Shown: positions 1 to 9,502 of the stretch, piece after piece
How positions within the stretch are numbered: position 1 is the stretch's first letter
Layout of the letters: every line of letters begins with the position of its first letter
Assembly: GCA_903839535.1 (NCBI GenBank)
Contig: CAIMCT010000552.1
Location: 1-40,978 of the forward strand
DNA: 40,978 nt
Origin: an uncultured Desulfobacteraceae bacterium
Lineage (GTDB): Bacteria; Desulfobacterota; Desulfobacteria; Desulfobacterales; Desulfatirhabdiaceae
Reading direction: 5' to 3'
Program-made: the position numbers and the translations under genes
Notes under the pieces: model-generated
What the model was told of the DNA's origin: nothing
Databases searched by the model: none
The model's input: the letters and a program-made list of their open reading frames with translations, nothing else

Positions 1-10
1 AACTGTCACA

Positions 11-97
11 ATCTGCACTTTTGGACCCCCACCCCAACCCTCCCCCGCTGGGAGAGGGAGCATAAGGAAAGTGCAGATTATGCCCGTTTGCAGTATA
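11..97. repeat. Family-A MITE-like repeat, left end degenerate/truncated
   Basis: Inner inverted repeat aatctgcactt...aagtgcagatt around a ccaaccctcccccgctgggagaggg core; right end attatgcccgtttgcagtata matches the termini of copies at 6677-6742, 8577-8598 and 18555-18575. Confidence 0.7.
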
Positions 98-117
98 AGC
101 ATAAAAAGAGCATAAAA

Positions 118-165
118 TCTTTCGATTGGAAAACGCATCATCAGAAATCTGATCGATTACAACCA
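118..165 (+). pseudogene. Short fragment resembling the N-terminus of an ADP-forming acyl-CoA synthetase
   Basis: ctttcgattggaaaacgcatcatcagaaatctgatcgatt is nearly identical to ctttcgattggaaaccgcatcatcaaaaacctgatcgatt at about 10810-10849 in the synthetase gene. Confidence 0.5.
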
Positions 166-187
166 CAGAATTGAATGCAACCCAACC

Positions 188-3100
188 ATGTCGATTAATA
201 ACTCGCCACTTGACCAGCTCCGGGATTTTCTCAACAAACTCTTTCAGTTTGAAACTCAGGACCTCGATTTCGGAGTCTATAAGATTCTACGTTACAAGCG
301 GGAAGAGATTAAGCAATTCATCGACGATCTGCTGGTGAATACCGTCAAAATCCAACTGCAAACATTGACGGGCAAACAGGTCCTCGAGGCCAGGAATCTT
401 ATGGAAAAGCTGGCCACGGAAGATATTATCAAGGGATGGCTACGCGCAGACCCGGCGGAAAAGAAAATACTGGAGAAAATTGGGTGGGAAAAAATTCAAG
501 AATACCAGTTATTTCAAGACATGGTGAATACTGTCCAGGTATCTGAGGATACCGAAAACCAGATATACAACCATCTTGCAATTTTCTTCTCACGGTATTA
601 CGACAAGGGCGATTTCATAAGCAAACGACGGTTCGGCAAGAACGAAAAATACATCGTACCGTACAATGGCGAAGAGACACATTTTTACTGGGCCAACCAT
701 GATCAATATTATATTAAATCATCGGAAACATTTAAAAAATTTTCTTTTAAAGCCGGACCTAATAAAAACAGCCAGACCGTCCATTTCAAACTAACCGGAG
801 CCTTGACCGGGCAGGGCAATGTAAAGGCGGATGAAAACAAATACTTCGTGCTTTCCCCTCATGAACCGGTCCAGACCTCTGAAGAATTAAATATTTTCTT
901 CGAATACCGAAGTCTTACGGACAACGAAAAAAAAGATATCGGAACGCGGAACGTGCAAGACCGGCTCAATGAACAAGCCGCCGAAACCCTGGAAGCGAAT
1001 CTCAAGAAACACCCGGCGACCGCCCAGCTTTGGGATATGGAAAACGACGCAACCGTCTTGCTGAAAAAACTCCACCAATACACCCGGAAAAACCAGTATG
1101 ACTTTTTTATTCATAAAAATCTGAAAGGCTTTCTGCAGCGGGAGCTTGATTTTTACATCAAAAGCGAACTGCTTCATGTCGATGACCTTTACATCAGCGA
1201 AACCGAGCTGTTTATGAGCTCAATTAAACAAAGCTTCAAGAAAGTCAAGGTTTTCAAGCAGATCGCCGATATCATCATTGATTTTCTATCTCAGATTGAA
1301 GATTTTCAAAAAAGGCTTTGGGAAAAGAAAAAATTTGTGCTGAACACCGAATGGGTCATCACCATCGACCGTTTAGTGGCATACACGGGCGAGGACGCAG
1401 CCAAACCCATCATCGCGGAAGTGCTGCAAAACAAGGCTCAGACAGCGGAGTGGACCGTATTATTTGGCAAAAAAATAATTCCAACTGGTAAATTGACCAT
1501 AGAGAGTCTGCGGTCCGATTTATTCGCCTGGCCGAAATTGCCCATCGACACAGTTCATTTCTCAAAAGCATTCAAGGAAAATTTGCTCAATACACTTTCC
1601 GCAAAAATCGACCTGGAGGCGATGGCGGACGGCTTGGTGATTCATTCGGATAATTATCATGGGTTAGCCGAAATTCAGGAAAAGTTCAAAGGCCGCATCA
1701 GCCCTGTCTATATTGATCCGCCATACAACACGGACGCTTCCGCAATAATTTATAAAAATGACTACAAATCATCATCCTTCCTTTCTTTAATATCCGAGAG
1801 AGTCAAACTTGCCAGACCGCTTTTAAAAAAGGATTCGATGATATGTGTTGCAATTGATGACGTGGAAGTGATGGGTCTGCGTCATATTTTAAAAGAGCAT
1901 TTTTTAAAGGAAGTTGGGATAGTTGCTGTCAGGTCAAACCCTGCTGGAAGAAAAACCAGGGGAAAATTTTCACCAGCTCATGAATATGCCCTCTTTTTTG
2001 GCCAATCTGAAAATGCAATCCCATGCTCTTTGGATATCACAGAAAAAAGATTAGACCGGTATCCCCAAAAAGATGATAATGGAAAATTTTCATGGGCCAA
2101 TTTCATTAGATCGGGGACAGGTGATAAAAGAGAAGATAGGCCAAGTATGTATTATCCCATTTATGTAAGCCAAAATGATGAGATAAGAATACCTGAGATG
2201 GAATATGATGATATAAATCAGAAGTATATAATTTTAGAAGAACCAAGAGCCAATGAAGAATCAGTATATCCCATAGTTTATGATGGAGATAAAAAAACAG
2301 AAAAAAGATGGCAAAGGGGACATGAGAGAGTTAGGCAGGAACTGGATGAATACAGGATTAGAAGAGATAAAAATGGAATAATCAGTATCGATTTTAAAAC
2401 CCGAATGGATGAGAATTCACTCCCGACCACATGGTGGGATAGAAAAGAGTACGCTTCAGCGAATTATGGCGCTGCGGAGTTGAAGGAATTGTTCAATATC
2501 AAACCTTTTGATTTTCCAAAAGCCAGAATGCTTGTTCAGGATTGTATTCGCGCGGCTGGAGCATTGGCGAAAAGATCAATCACTCTTGATTTTTTTCCGG
2601 GTTCGGCAACAACATTTGATGCTGTTCAACGCTTGAATAAGGATGATAACGGACAACGTAAATGTATTTTGATTGAACAAGGCCATCACGTTTATTCAAT
2701 TATCATCCCCCGAATTAAAAAAATTGCTTACACTTTTGACTGGAAAGATGGCAAGCCCAAGAGCGATACCATGAACGGTCTTGGCGTTTTCTTCAAATAC
2801 CAGCGGTTGGAACAATATGAAGAAGCCCTGGAAAATATTTCCTTTACCGTTTCAAAAGAAACCGCCCAGAAAGCTCTTGAATTCGACCAGTACATTCCCA
2901 AATATTTTCTGGAGTTCGAGACCAGGAGCAGTCAAACCCTGGTAAATACCGAAGCCATGCTGGACCCGTGGGGTTACGAACTCAATATCTGGGACGGACT
3001 CACATATAACACCCGGCAGGCGGTTGATCTGGTGGAGACATTCAATTATCTGATAGGACTGAACATGCAAAAAAGCATGACTCGGGAAATACAGCGCCGA

Positions 3101-3322
3101 AAATATCAGTTCATTTACGGAAACAACAACGCAGGCAGTCAGTTGATGGTGGTCTGGCGCAATACGAAAAACTGGGAGATATCAGACTACGAGGCCGACC
3201 GCGATATTCTGAAAGAAGAATTAAAATCCTTTGTGTATGACGTGCTGTACATCAACGGCCAGGCGATTCTTGACGGATATCAGCCCATCGAGGAAATCTT
3301 CAAAAATAAAATGATTCCATAA
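188..3322 (+). CDS. Type III-like site-specific DNA (adenine) methyltransferase, Mod
   Basis: 1044-aa ORF; catalytic DPPYNT (near 1715) precedes the SAM-binding DFFPGSATT motif (near 2590), beta-class order; directly followed by a Res-like helicase. Confidence 0.88.
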   Translation: MSINNSPLDQLRDFLNKLFQFETQDLDFGVYKILRYKREEIKQFIDDLLVNTVKIQLQTLTGKQVLEARNLMEKLATEDIIKGWLRADPAEKKILEKIGWEKIQEYQLFQDMVNTVQVSEDTENQIYNHLAIFFSRYYDKGDFISKRRFGKNEKYIVPYNGEETHFYWANHDQYYIKSSETFKKFSFKAGPNKNSQTVHFKLTGALTGQGNVKADENKYFVLSPHEPVQTSEELNIFFEYRSLTDNEKKDIGTRNVQDRLNEQAAETLEANLKKHPATAQLWDMENDATVLLKKLHQYTRKNQYDFFIHKNLKGFLQRELDFYIKSELLHVDDLYISETELFMSSIKQSFKKVKVFKQIADIIIDFLSQIEDFQKRLWEKKKFVLNTEWVITIDRLVAYTGEDAAKPIIAEVLQNKAQTAEWTVLFGKKIIPTGKLTIESLRSDLFAWPKLPIDTVHFSKAFKENLLNTLSAKIDLEAMADGLVIHSDNYHGLAEIQEKFKGRISPVYIDPPYNTDASAIIYKNDYKSSSFLSLISERVKLARPLLKKDSMICVAIDDVEVMGLRHILKEHFLKEVGIVAVRSNPAGRKTRGKFSPAHEYALFFGQSENAIPCSLDITEKRLDRYPQKDDNGKFSWANFIRSGTGDKREDRPSMYYPIYVSQNDEIRIPEMEYDDINQKYIILEEPRANEESVYPIVYDGDKKTEKRWQRGHERVRQELDEYRIRRDKNGIISIDFKTRMDENSLPTTWWDRKEYASANYGAAELKELFNIKPFDFPKARMLVQDCIRAAGALAKRSITLDFFPGSATTFDAVQRLNKDDNGQRKCILIEQGHHVYSIIIPRIKKIAYTFDWKDGKPKSDTMNGLGVFFKYQRLEQYEEALENISFTVSKETAQKALEFDQYIPKYFLEFETRSSQTLVNTEAMLDPWGYELNIWDGLTYNTRQAVDLVETFNYLIGLNMQKSMTREIQRRKYQFIYGNNNAGSQLMVVWRNTKNWEISDYEADRDILKEELKSFVYDVLYINGQAILDGYQPIEEIFKNKMIP

Positions 3323-3324
3323 CC

Positions 3325-6300
3325 ATGCAACTCAGCAAAAAACTCATTCTGTTCCAATTCATCCTCAAACAGTTTGGATACGACGATTTTGTGTCCCTGA
3401 GAGCGGAATTTAATATCAGGGAAACCGGGTCCAACGCCTCCGGACGCTCGTATTTTGCGGGAATTCTGGTCAATCGGTCTAAAATAATCATAGAGAAACA
3501 CACTTTGTTTGCTTATGATGAGGCCATTCAAGGTTATGAAAAAAAGCTGCGGGAGCACCGGGCTGAACCTCTTTTTACCTTGAAATATTACCAATGGCTG
3601 GCCCTGCTGTTCACCGAGTATTATCTGGATCGTTACGCAACCAATAAAATCGCCTTTATCCGTGACCTTAATGCGTTCATACAGCATCACTCCGATTTCA
3701 AGGGCATGGATGGTTACACCGAAAACGACTTAAAAAAACTGGCTTTCTGGATGGCCACCGGCAGCGGCAAAACCCTGCTGATGCACTGTAATTATTGGCA
3801 GATATTAAAATACCTGAAAGACTGGGAAAATATTATCCTCATCACGCCCAATGAAGGCTTGAGCCGTCAGCATTACGAGGAATTCATCCAAAGCGGCATC
3901 GGAGCTGCGATATATTCCGGCAGCGAGGAAAGCCTGAAAACCCTGGATGGCGAAGTCCTGATTATCGAAATCACGAAACTGACCACGAACAAGAGCGGCG
4001 AAGGTGTCAGCGTGGATGTGGATTATTTTTCCGAGTCCAAAAATTTGGTGTTTATTGATGAGGGACACAAGGGTCAGCGGTCAGAGGAAAAAGCCTGGAA
4101 AAAGCTGCGGGAACATATCACCCGGGGTGAAGGTTCGTTCACCTTTGAATATTCCGCGACATTTGGACAAATCATCGGCAGCGGAGACAGCGATCTGCTC
4201 CGGGAATACGGGCGATCCATTATTTTTGACTATTCCTATCGCCATTTTTATACCGACGGTTACGGCAAGGATTTCGCTGTTTTCAATATCGACGCACAAA
4301 ACGATTACAGCGAGATACAGAACCGGCTGCTGCTTACCGCCGGGTTGTTGGGCTTTTATGAGCAACTGGCCCTGTTTGAAGAATATCGGGAAGAACTTAG
4401 GATATACAATATTGAAAAACCGCTCTGGATATTTGTGGGTAGCAAAGTCATCGGCAGCGGTTCCAAAACCCTCTCTCTGGCGGACAGACAAAATATTTCG
4501 GATGTGTCGCACATTGTGAAATTCTTTACATTCGTATTGTCCCAGCCTGCCGAATTCCAGAAGGACATTGATAAAATACTGTCTGGACGGTCAGGACTGA
4601 ATGCAGCCAGCGGCGAAGATATTTTTAAAAACCGCTTTCAATCCCTGCATATCCAAAAACCGTCCGCAGAACAAATCATTCAAACGGTTTTTAACGGGAC
4701 CGGCGGCATTGAGGCCTTTCAAATCAAACAGGCGGACGGCGAAATTGCTTTAAAAACCAGAACCAGCCACAGCGACCACTATTTTGCTGTGATCAACATC
4801 GGCGATGTACCCAAATACGCCAAAAAACTGGAAGAAGATACAGGAGGCGAGCTGGTCGTTCAAGACAATCTATTTACAACGTCCCTGTTTCACGGGATTT
4901 CGTCACCCGCATCCAAAATTAACATCCTCATCGGGTCCAAAAAATTCATCGAAGGATGGAACTCGTGGCGGGTGTCCAGCATGGGGCTGATGAACATGGG
5001 AAAAAGCGAGGGGCCGCAAATTATCCAACTGTTCGGTCGGGGCGTTCGCCTGAAGGGAAAAGGCCATTCGCTGAAACGCGAAGACGCTGATGCGCCATAC
5101 CATGTGAAAGCACTGCAAACCATATCGATTTTCGGGTTGAACGCCTCCTACATGAACCGGTTCTTATCGGAAATTGAAAAAGAAGTCTGTGAATATACGA
5201 ATTTTACCGTTGATATAAGGTTCAATCGCAAGGAGCAGTGGAGCGGCAATATTGTGACATTCGAACGACAGGGAGATTTCAAGGAACACAGCGTCGCGCT
5301 TGCCTGCCTCCCCCAAGTTTGCAGACGGGTAAGTCTTGATTTGAGAAACAAAGTGAGTGTGGCGGCCGGCGGTTTCAACAGTCAGGTTGCGGAAGACGCA
5401 GGGGCGTTCAACGTCAATTTTCTTCTGAATTTCATTGATTTTATCGATTTTAACGCGCTGACCCTGGAAGCCTGCAGATACCGCCTGCTCAAAGGCTATA
5501 CCAACCTGATTGTCATGAAATCCGCCATCGAGGCGATGGTTCGCGGCGACGATTATTCCTTGCTCGCTCATCCGGGACAATTCGGCCTGGCTGAGGCGAT
5601 CAGCGGCAAAATTCAGAATATCGCCGCTATTCTCATCAAGGACTACATCAACAAATTTTATGCGGACAAGGAAAAAGCCTTTTTAACTCGGCATCTGACA
5701 TATAAAATGCTGAACCCGAACATGCATGGGACACTATTTCCGGAAGCAAATCGCATCATCGTGAAAGCGCCCAGACAGCATCTATCCGTGATAGAAGAAC
5801 TGAAAGCTGGCATCGAAGAGCTGTATAAAAATGACAGTGAAATTTTGCCGACGATTCATTTTGGAAACCACTTATATTCCCCCATCGCTTCATGGGAAAA
5901 AGGGGAGCGGTTCAATGAAGTTAAAACTGTTCCTACACGGTTGAACCAGGGGGAGCGAGATTTTCTTGTACATTTGAGAGGCTTTCTGATCGAAGCCGCC
6001 GATCGATTCAAGGACAAGAATGTTTTTGTGCTAAGGAATCTTTCACAAAAAGGTATCTGCTTTTTTATCGAAAGTTCATCCTTTTTCCCGGATTTTATCC
6101 TATGGGTGGTGGCGGGAAACGTGCAGCACATTTATTTTCTTGATCCGAAAGGCATCCGGGAAACCAGAAATTTCAACAATCCAAAAGTGATTTTCTGCCG
6201 GGAACAAACAGCGGATATTGAACGGAAAATCAACGAGGATTTAAAAAATGATGATTTGGACCTGTCCGTCACTGTTTCCGCATACATTCTTTCCGTAACA

Positions 6301-6456
6301 CCATTCAAGGAAATCTCGCTGGTCTGGGGAGAAGGTAACGTTACTTTGGAAAAATTCACGGAAAATCATGTGCTTTTCATCAACGAAAGCAAGGCGTATC
6401 TGAGTCACATTTTTAAGAATTCAGATCATCCTTTGCCAGCATCTACACTCGGTTGA
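3325..6456 (+). CDS. Type III-like restriction enzyme Res subunit, DEAD/DEAH helicase
   Basis: 1043-aa ORF starting 2 bp after mod; MATGSGKTLLM (Walker A), VFIDEGHKGQ (motif II), EYSATF (motif III), C-terminal FPDFILWV...IYFLDPKG resembling a PD-(D/E)xK core. Confidence 0.85.
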   Translation: MQLSKKLILFQFILKQFGYDDFVSLRAEFNIRETGSNASGRSYFAGILVNRSKIIIEKHTLFAYDEAIQGYEKKLREHRAEPLFTLKYYQWLALLFTEYYLDRYATNKIAFIRDLNAFIQHHSDFKGMDGYTENDLKKLAFWMATGSGKTLLMHCNYWQILKYLKDWENIILITPNEGLSRQHYEEFIQSGIGAAIYSGSEESLKTLDGEVLIIEITKLTTNKSGEGVSVDVDYFSESKNLVFIDEGHKGQRSEEKAWKKLREHITRGEGSFTFEYSATFGQIIGSGDSDLLREYGRSIIFDYSYRHFYTDGYGKDFAVFNIDAQNDYSEIQNRLLLTAGLLGFYEQLALFEEYREELRIYNIEKPLWIFVGSKVIGSGSKTLSLADRQNISDVSHIVKFFTFVLSQPAEFQKDIDKILSGRSGLNAASGEDIFKNRFQSLHIQKPSAEQIIQTVFNGTGGIEAFQIKQADGEIALKTRTSHSDHYFAVINIGDVPKYAKKLEEDTGGELVVQDNLFTTSLFHGISSPASKINILIGSKKFIEGWNSWRVSSMGLMNMGKSEGPQIIQLFGRGVRLKGKGHSLKREDADAPYHVKALQTISIFGLNASYMNRFLSEIEKEVCEYTNFTVDIRFNRKEQWSGNIVTFERQGDFKEHSVALACLPQVCRRVSLDLRNKVSVAAGGFNSQVAEDAGAFNVNFLLNFIDFIDFNALTLEACRYRLLKGYTNLIVMKSAIEAMVRGDDYSLLAHPGQFGLAEAISGKIQNIAAILIKDYINKFYADKEKAFLTRHLTYKMLNPNMHGTLFPEANRIIVKAPRQHLSVIEELKAGIEELYKNDSEILPTIHFGNHLYSPIASWEKGERFNEVKTVPTRLNQGERDFLVHLRGFLIEAADRFKDKNVFVLRNLSQKGICFFIESSSFFPDFILWVVAGNVQHIYFLDPKGIRETRNFNNPKVIFCREQTADIERKINEDLKNDDLDLSVTVSAYILSVTPFKEISLVWGEGNVTLEKFTENHVLFINESKAYLSHIFKNSDHPLPASTLG

Positions 6457-6676
6457 CAGGCTCCTTCAATTTTCTTCAATGCTATCTTTGCCGACGATTC
6501 ATTTTGGAAACCACTCGAACGTATCGTAATATTATTTATCATTTCCTTTTCTAATCCTTATGTACAATATTTTTTTTCTTGACTTATGGTCATATCCTGC
6601 CTATTTACCTTACAATAGTTACAATGTAATTAAAATGTGATTCGTGTTCATTGTTATGATAAGCAATTCTGACCCC

Positions 6677-6742
6677 CCCCCAACCCTCCCCCGCTGGGAG
6701 AGGGAGCATAAGGAAAGTGCAGATTATGCCCGTTCGCAGTAT
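6677..6742. repeat. Family-A MITE-like repeat, right part
   Basis: ccccaaccctcccccgctgggagagggagcataaggaaagtgcagattatgcccgttcgcagtata; one mismatch to positions 32-97, same orientation. Confidence 0.8.
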
Positions 6743-6813
6743 ATATTATCTTTTACACTTTTGTTAATTCATGGTCTCCGGTGAACATCTTACGACATAA
6801 AGGAGTCAATCGT

Positions 6814-7257
6814 ATGAAATTAAAACAAATATCCATTTCCATAGAAAACTCTCCGGGCAGGCTTTATGAAATCACCCGAGCCCTGGGAGAGGCTGGGATT
6901 AATTTAAGGGCATTGAATCTTGTGGATAGCGGCGATTTCGGTATGCTCCGGCTTCTCGTGTCCGACTTGGCCAAGACCAGGCGAATCATGATGGAAAATC
7001 ACATGCCGGCCCGGGTGGACGATGTAGTGGCCGTTGAGATTGCAGACAAGCCAGGAAGACTGTCCGAGGTGCTGAAGTCGCTCATGGATGCCAGAATCAA
7101 CGTCACATATATGTATGCGTTTATCGGCATGTCCTCAAACAATGCCGTCATGATTTTCCGTTTCAGCGACAATGATAAGGCAATCGAAATACTTCTGGCC
7201 AGCGGAGCCAAGTTGCTGGATGCCAAAGCCTTCGATATCCTGGAAACCGAAAGCTGA
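6814..7257 (+). CDS. Tandem ACT-domain protein
   Basis: MKLKQISISIENSPGRLYEITRALGEAGINLRAL and a second repeat VEIADKPGRLSEVLKSLMDARINVTYMYAF; start taken at the internal ATG after aaaggagtc. Confidence 0.85.
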   Translation: MKLKQISISIENSPGRLYEITRALGEAGINLRALNLVDSGDFGMLRLLVSDLAKTRRIMMENHMPARVDDVVAVEIADKPGRLSEVLKSLMDARINVTYMYAFIGMSSNNAVMIFRFSDNDKAIEILLASGAKLLDAKAFDILETES

Positions 7258-7286
7258 CGTTTTGATGTCAAAAGGGAGGATTATAT

Positions 7287-8234
7287 ATGGTTGAGAAACC
7301 GGCGTTTTGTCCGCGATCCTTTGCGGTCATCGGGGCAGGTCCTGTAGGATGTATAGTGGCGGCTTTTCTTGGCAGGGGCGGATATGATGTGACCCTGTGC
7401 GATGTCATTCCCGCATTGATTGAACCCGCAATCAGCCCTGGAATTCTGATTGAGGGTGCGGAAAATCTTCAGCAGTCCGTTACCAGGGTCTGCACTCAAA
7501 TTGATGAGCTGGCGGATCATTCGCCGGATGTGATCATAGTCACGGTCAAGGCCAATGTGCTTCCCCTCATATCTTCCGCCATTGAGGGGTTTTACCGGGA
7601 AGGTATGTACATAGTCAGTTGGCAGAACGGGATTGATACGGAACTCGAAATCGCCAAGGTTCTGGGCCGCAAACCTGTCATGCGGGCAGTTGTCAATTAC
7701 GGGTGCGGATTGATAAAGCCAGGTCATGTGAGAATGCCCTTTCACCATCCGCCGCATTATCTGCAGGAGATGGATCCGGACTCCAAACCGGCGGCCATTG
7801 CCATTGCCGAAGCACTGAGTACAACCGGGCTGTTGACCCGTCATACCGATAGCATTATCTCGATGGTCTGGCGAAAAGGAATACTGAATGCCTGTATGAA
7901 TCCGGTTTGTGCAGTGACCGGACTGACCATGGCCCAGGCCATGGGAGATCCCATCGTGTTTCAGATCGTGGATGCCTTGGTCAAGGAGTGCGTCAAGGTG
8001 GCAAGGGCCAATGAAATCAACCTGGGGTGGGATTTTTATCCAGGCGCCATCGAATATATGCGAAAGGCAGGCGATCACAAGCCTTCGATGCTTATGGACA
8101 TTGAAAACAAGCGCCGTACCGAGATTGATTACATGAACGGTAAATTCATCGCCTATGGCGCCCAGGCAGGCATTGAAACGCCCTATAACATTATGATTCG
8201 CTCTCTGGTTAAGGCCATCGAATCCAAAAAATAA
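7287..8234 (+). CDS. Ketopantoate reductase (ApbA/PanE)-like 2-oxoacid reductase
   Basis: N-terminal Rossmann AVIGAGPVGCIVAAFLGRGGYDVTLCD; central SWQNGIDTE; C-terminal conserved Lys/Asn region; RBS aaaggagg upstream. Confidence 0.85.
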   Translation: MVEKPAFCPRSFAVIGAGPVGCIVAAFLGRGGYDVTLCDVIPALIEPAISPGILIEGAENLQQSVTRVCTQIDELADHSPDVIIVTVKANVLPLISSAIEGFYREGMYIVSWQNGIDTELEIAKVLGRKPVMRAVVNYGCGLIKPGHVRMPFHHPPHYLQEMDPDSKPAAIAIAEALSTTGLLTRHTDSIISMVWRKGILNACMNPVCAVTGLTMAQAMGDPIVFQIVDALVKECVKVARANEINLGWDFYPGAIEYMRKAGDHKPSMLMDIENKRRTEIDYMNGKFIAYGAQAGIETPYNIMIRSLVKAIESKK

Positions 8235-8248
8235 CGAGCTTCATGACT

Positions 8249-8598
8249 TTACTGCGAACGGACATAATCTTTTGACGTGGAGCCGGCATCCTGCCGGCTG
8301 CAGCAGCCGGCAAGATGCCAGCTCTACCTGGGCTGATGAAAATGAGCGGCTAATCGCCTCTGGGATCGCCGCACCCCAGTGCGGCAATTATGACGACGCT
8401 CTTGTGGCGGCTAAAAGCGAAGTGGGCCGCACTGGGGTGCGGAGATCTCAGGAGGATAGGCGAAACAAAAATGGGATCAGCTTTTAACTAAAATATATGG
8501 CGATTTTCATCAGCCGAGGCTCTACCTGTAACTCTTCCACCAGCGGGGGAGTGTTGGGGTGGCGTTCAACAATGCAAATTATGCCAGTTTGCAGTATA
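8249..8598. mobile_element. Composite family-A MITE-like element with internal palindromes
   Basis: Left end ttactgcgaacggacataat and right end attatgccagtttgcagtata are imperfect inverted repeats. Interior holds the 51-bp palindrome at 8277-8327 and an inverted repeat 8364-8385 / 8426-8447. Confidence 0.65.
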
Positions 8599-8621
8599 CA
8601 TAAACAGATGGATTCAATCTC

Positions 8622-9416
8622 ATGAAAGATTTTCAACCTGTATTCGCCGGCATTGACGTTGGCGCATCACGAACCAAGGCCGTCATTCTCGATTGCGCGC
8701 AGCAAATTATCGGAAGAGCCGTGGTCAAATCCGGTACGGATTTTGAGGCGGCTTCCCACCAATGCCTGACGTTGGCTCTGCTTATGGCAGGCTGTACGGC
8801 CGAGCAGATTGCAAAAGCAATGACCACGGGCTATGGCAGAAAAAATGTCGCCATTTCCCAGGAATCCAAAACCGAGATCAGTTGCCATGCCAGGGGATGC
8901 TATTATTATTTTCCTCAAACCATAACGATCATAGATATCGGAGGCCAGGACAATAAAATCATCAAACTGGATGAATCCGGAAAACGTCTCAGCTTCAAGA
9001 TGAATCGAAAATGCGCTGCCGGAACCGGGGCATTCCTGGAGGAGATGTCCACGCGTCTGGATATCCCCCTGGAAAACCTGGATGGTCTTGCTCGGCAGTC
9101 CATGTCAATGGTTGAACTGGGGAGTTTCTGTACAGTGTTTTCGGCAACCGAGGTGCTTGAAAAGATTCGTCAGGGGAAAAAGGTTCCGGACATAGTAAAA
9201 GGCCTGTTTTTTTCGGTCATCAAACGGGTCATGGAAATGGACTCATTGTCCGAGCATGTAGTGATGACAGGAGGGGTCGTGGCGCACAATTCCTATCTGG
9301 TTAAGATGACGGAGGAAATGATCGGCAGGCGCATCCTGGTTCCGGATTTTCCTCAGCTTACCGGGGCTATAGGAGCTGCCTTGTACGCACAAACAATTAT
9401 GAATTATGAATTATGA
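8622..9416 (+). CDS. 2-hydroxyacyl-CoA dehydratase activase (BadF/BadG/BcrA/BcrD ATPase family)
   Basis: AGIDVGASRTKAVI, TTGYGRKNV, IDIGGQDNKII, NRKCAAGTGAFLE (cluster-ligand Cys region), TGGVVAHN. Confidence 0.9.
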   Translation: MKDFQPVFAGIDVGASRTKAVILDCAQQIIGRAVVKSGTDFEAASHQCLTLALLMAGCTAEQIAKAMTTGYGRKNVAISQESKTEISCHARGCYYYFPQTITIIDIGGQDNKIIKLDESGKRLSFKMNRKCAAGTGAFLEEMSTRLDIPLENLDGLARQSMSMVELGSFCTVFSATEVLEKIRQGKKVPDIVKGLFFSVIKRVMEMDSLSEHVVMTGGVVAHNSYLVKMTEEMIGRRILVPDFPQLTGAIGAALYAQTIMNYEL

Positions 9417-9502
9417 ATGCGAAATGATGATCAAAGCTCAAAGATTTTTCTTTTAGCTTTCATCATCATCATCATTCATCATTTACAAAAAGGTGATATA
9501 CA

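Noticed and set aside
4004-4519. 171-aa plus-strand ORF inside res
   Set aside because: Alternative frame of the well-supported Res helicase.
7281-8078. 265-aa minus-strand ORF
   Set aside because: Antisense to the ketopantoate-reductase-like gene, low-complexity His/Gly-rich translation.
8272-8487. 71-aa plus-strand ORF
   Set aside because: Lies wholly inside the composite repeat 8249-8598.
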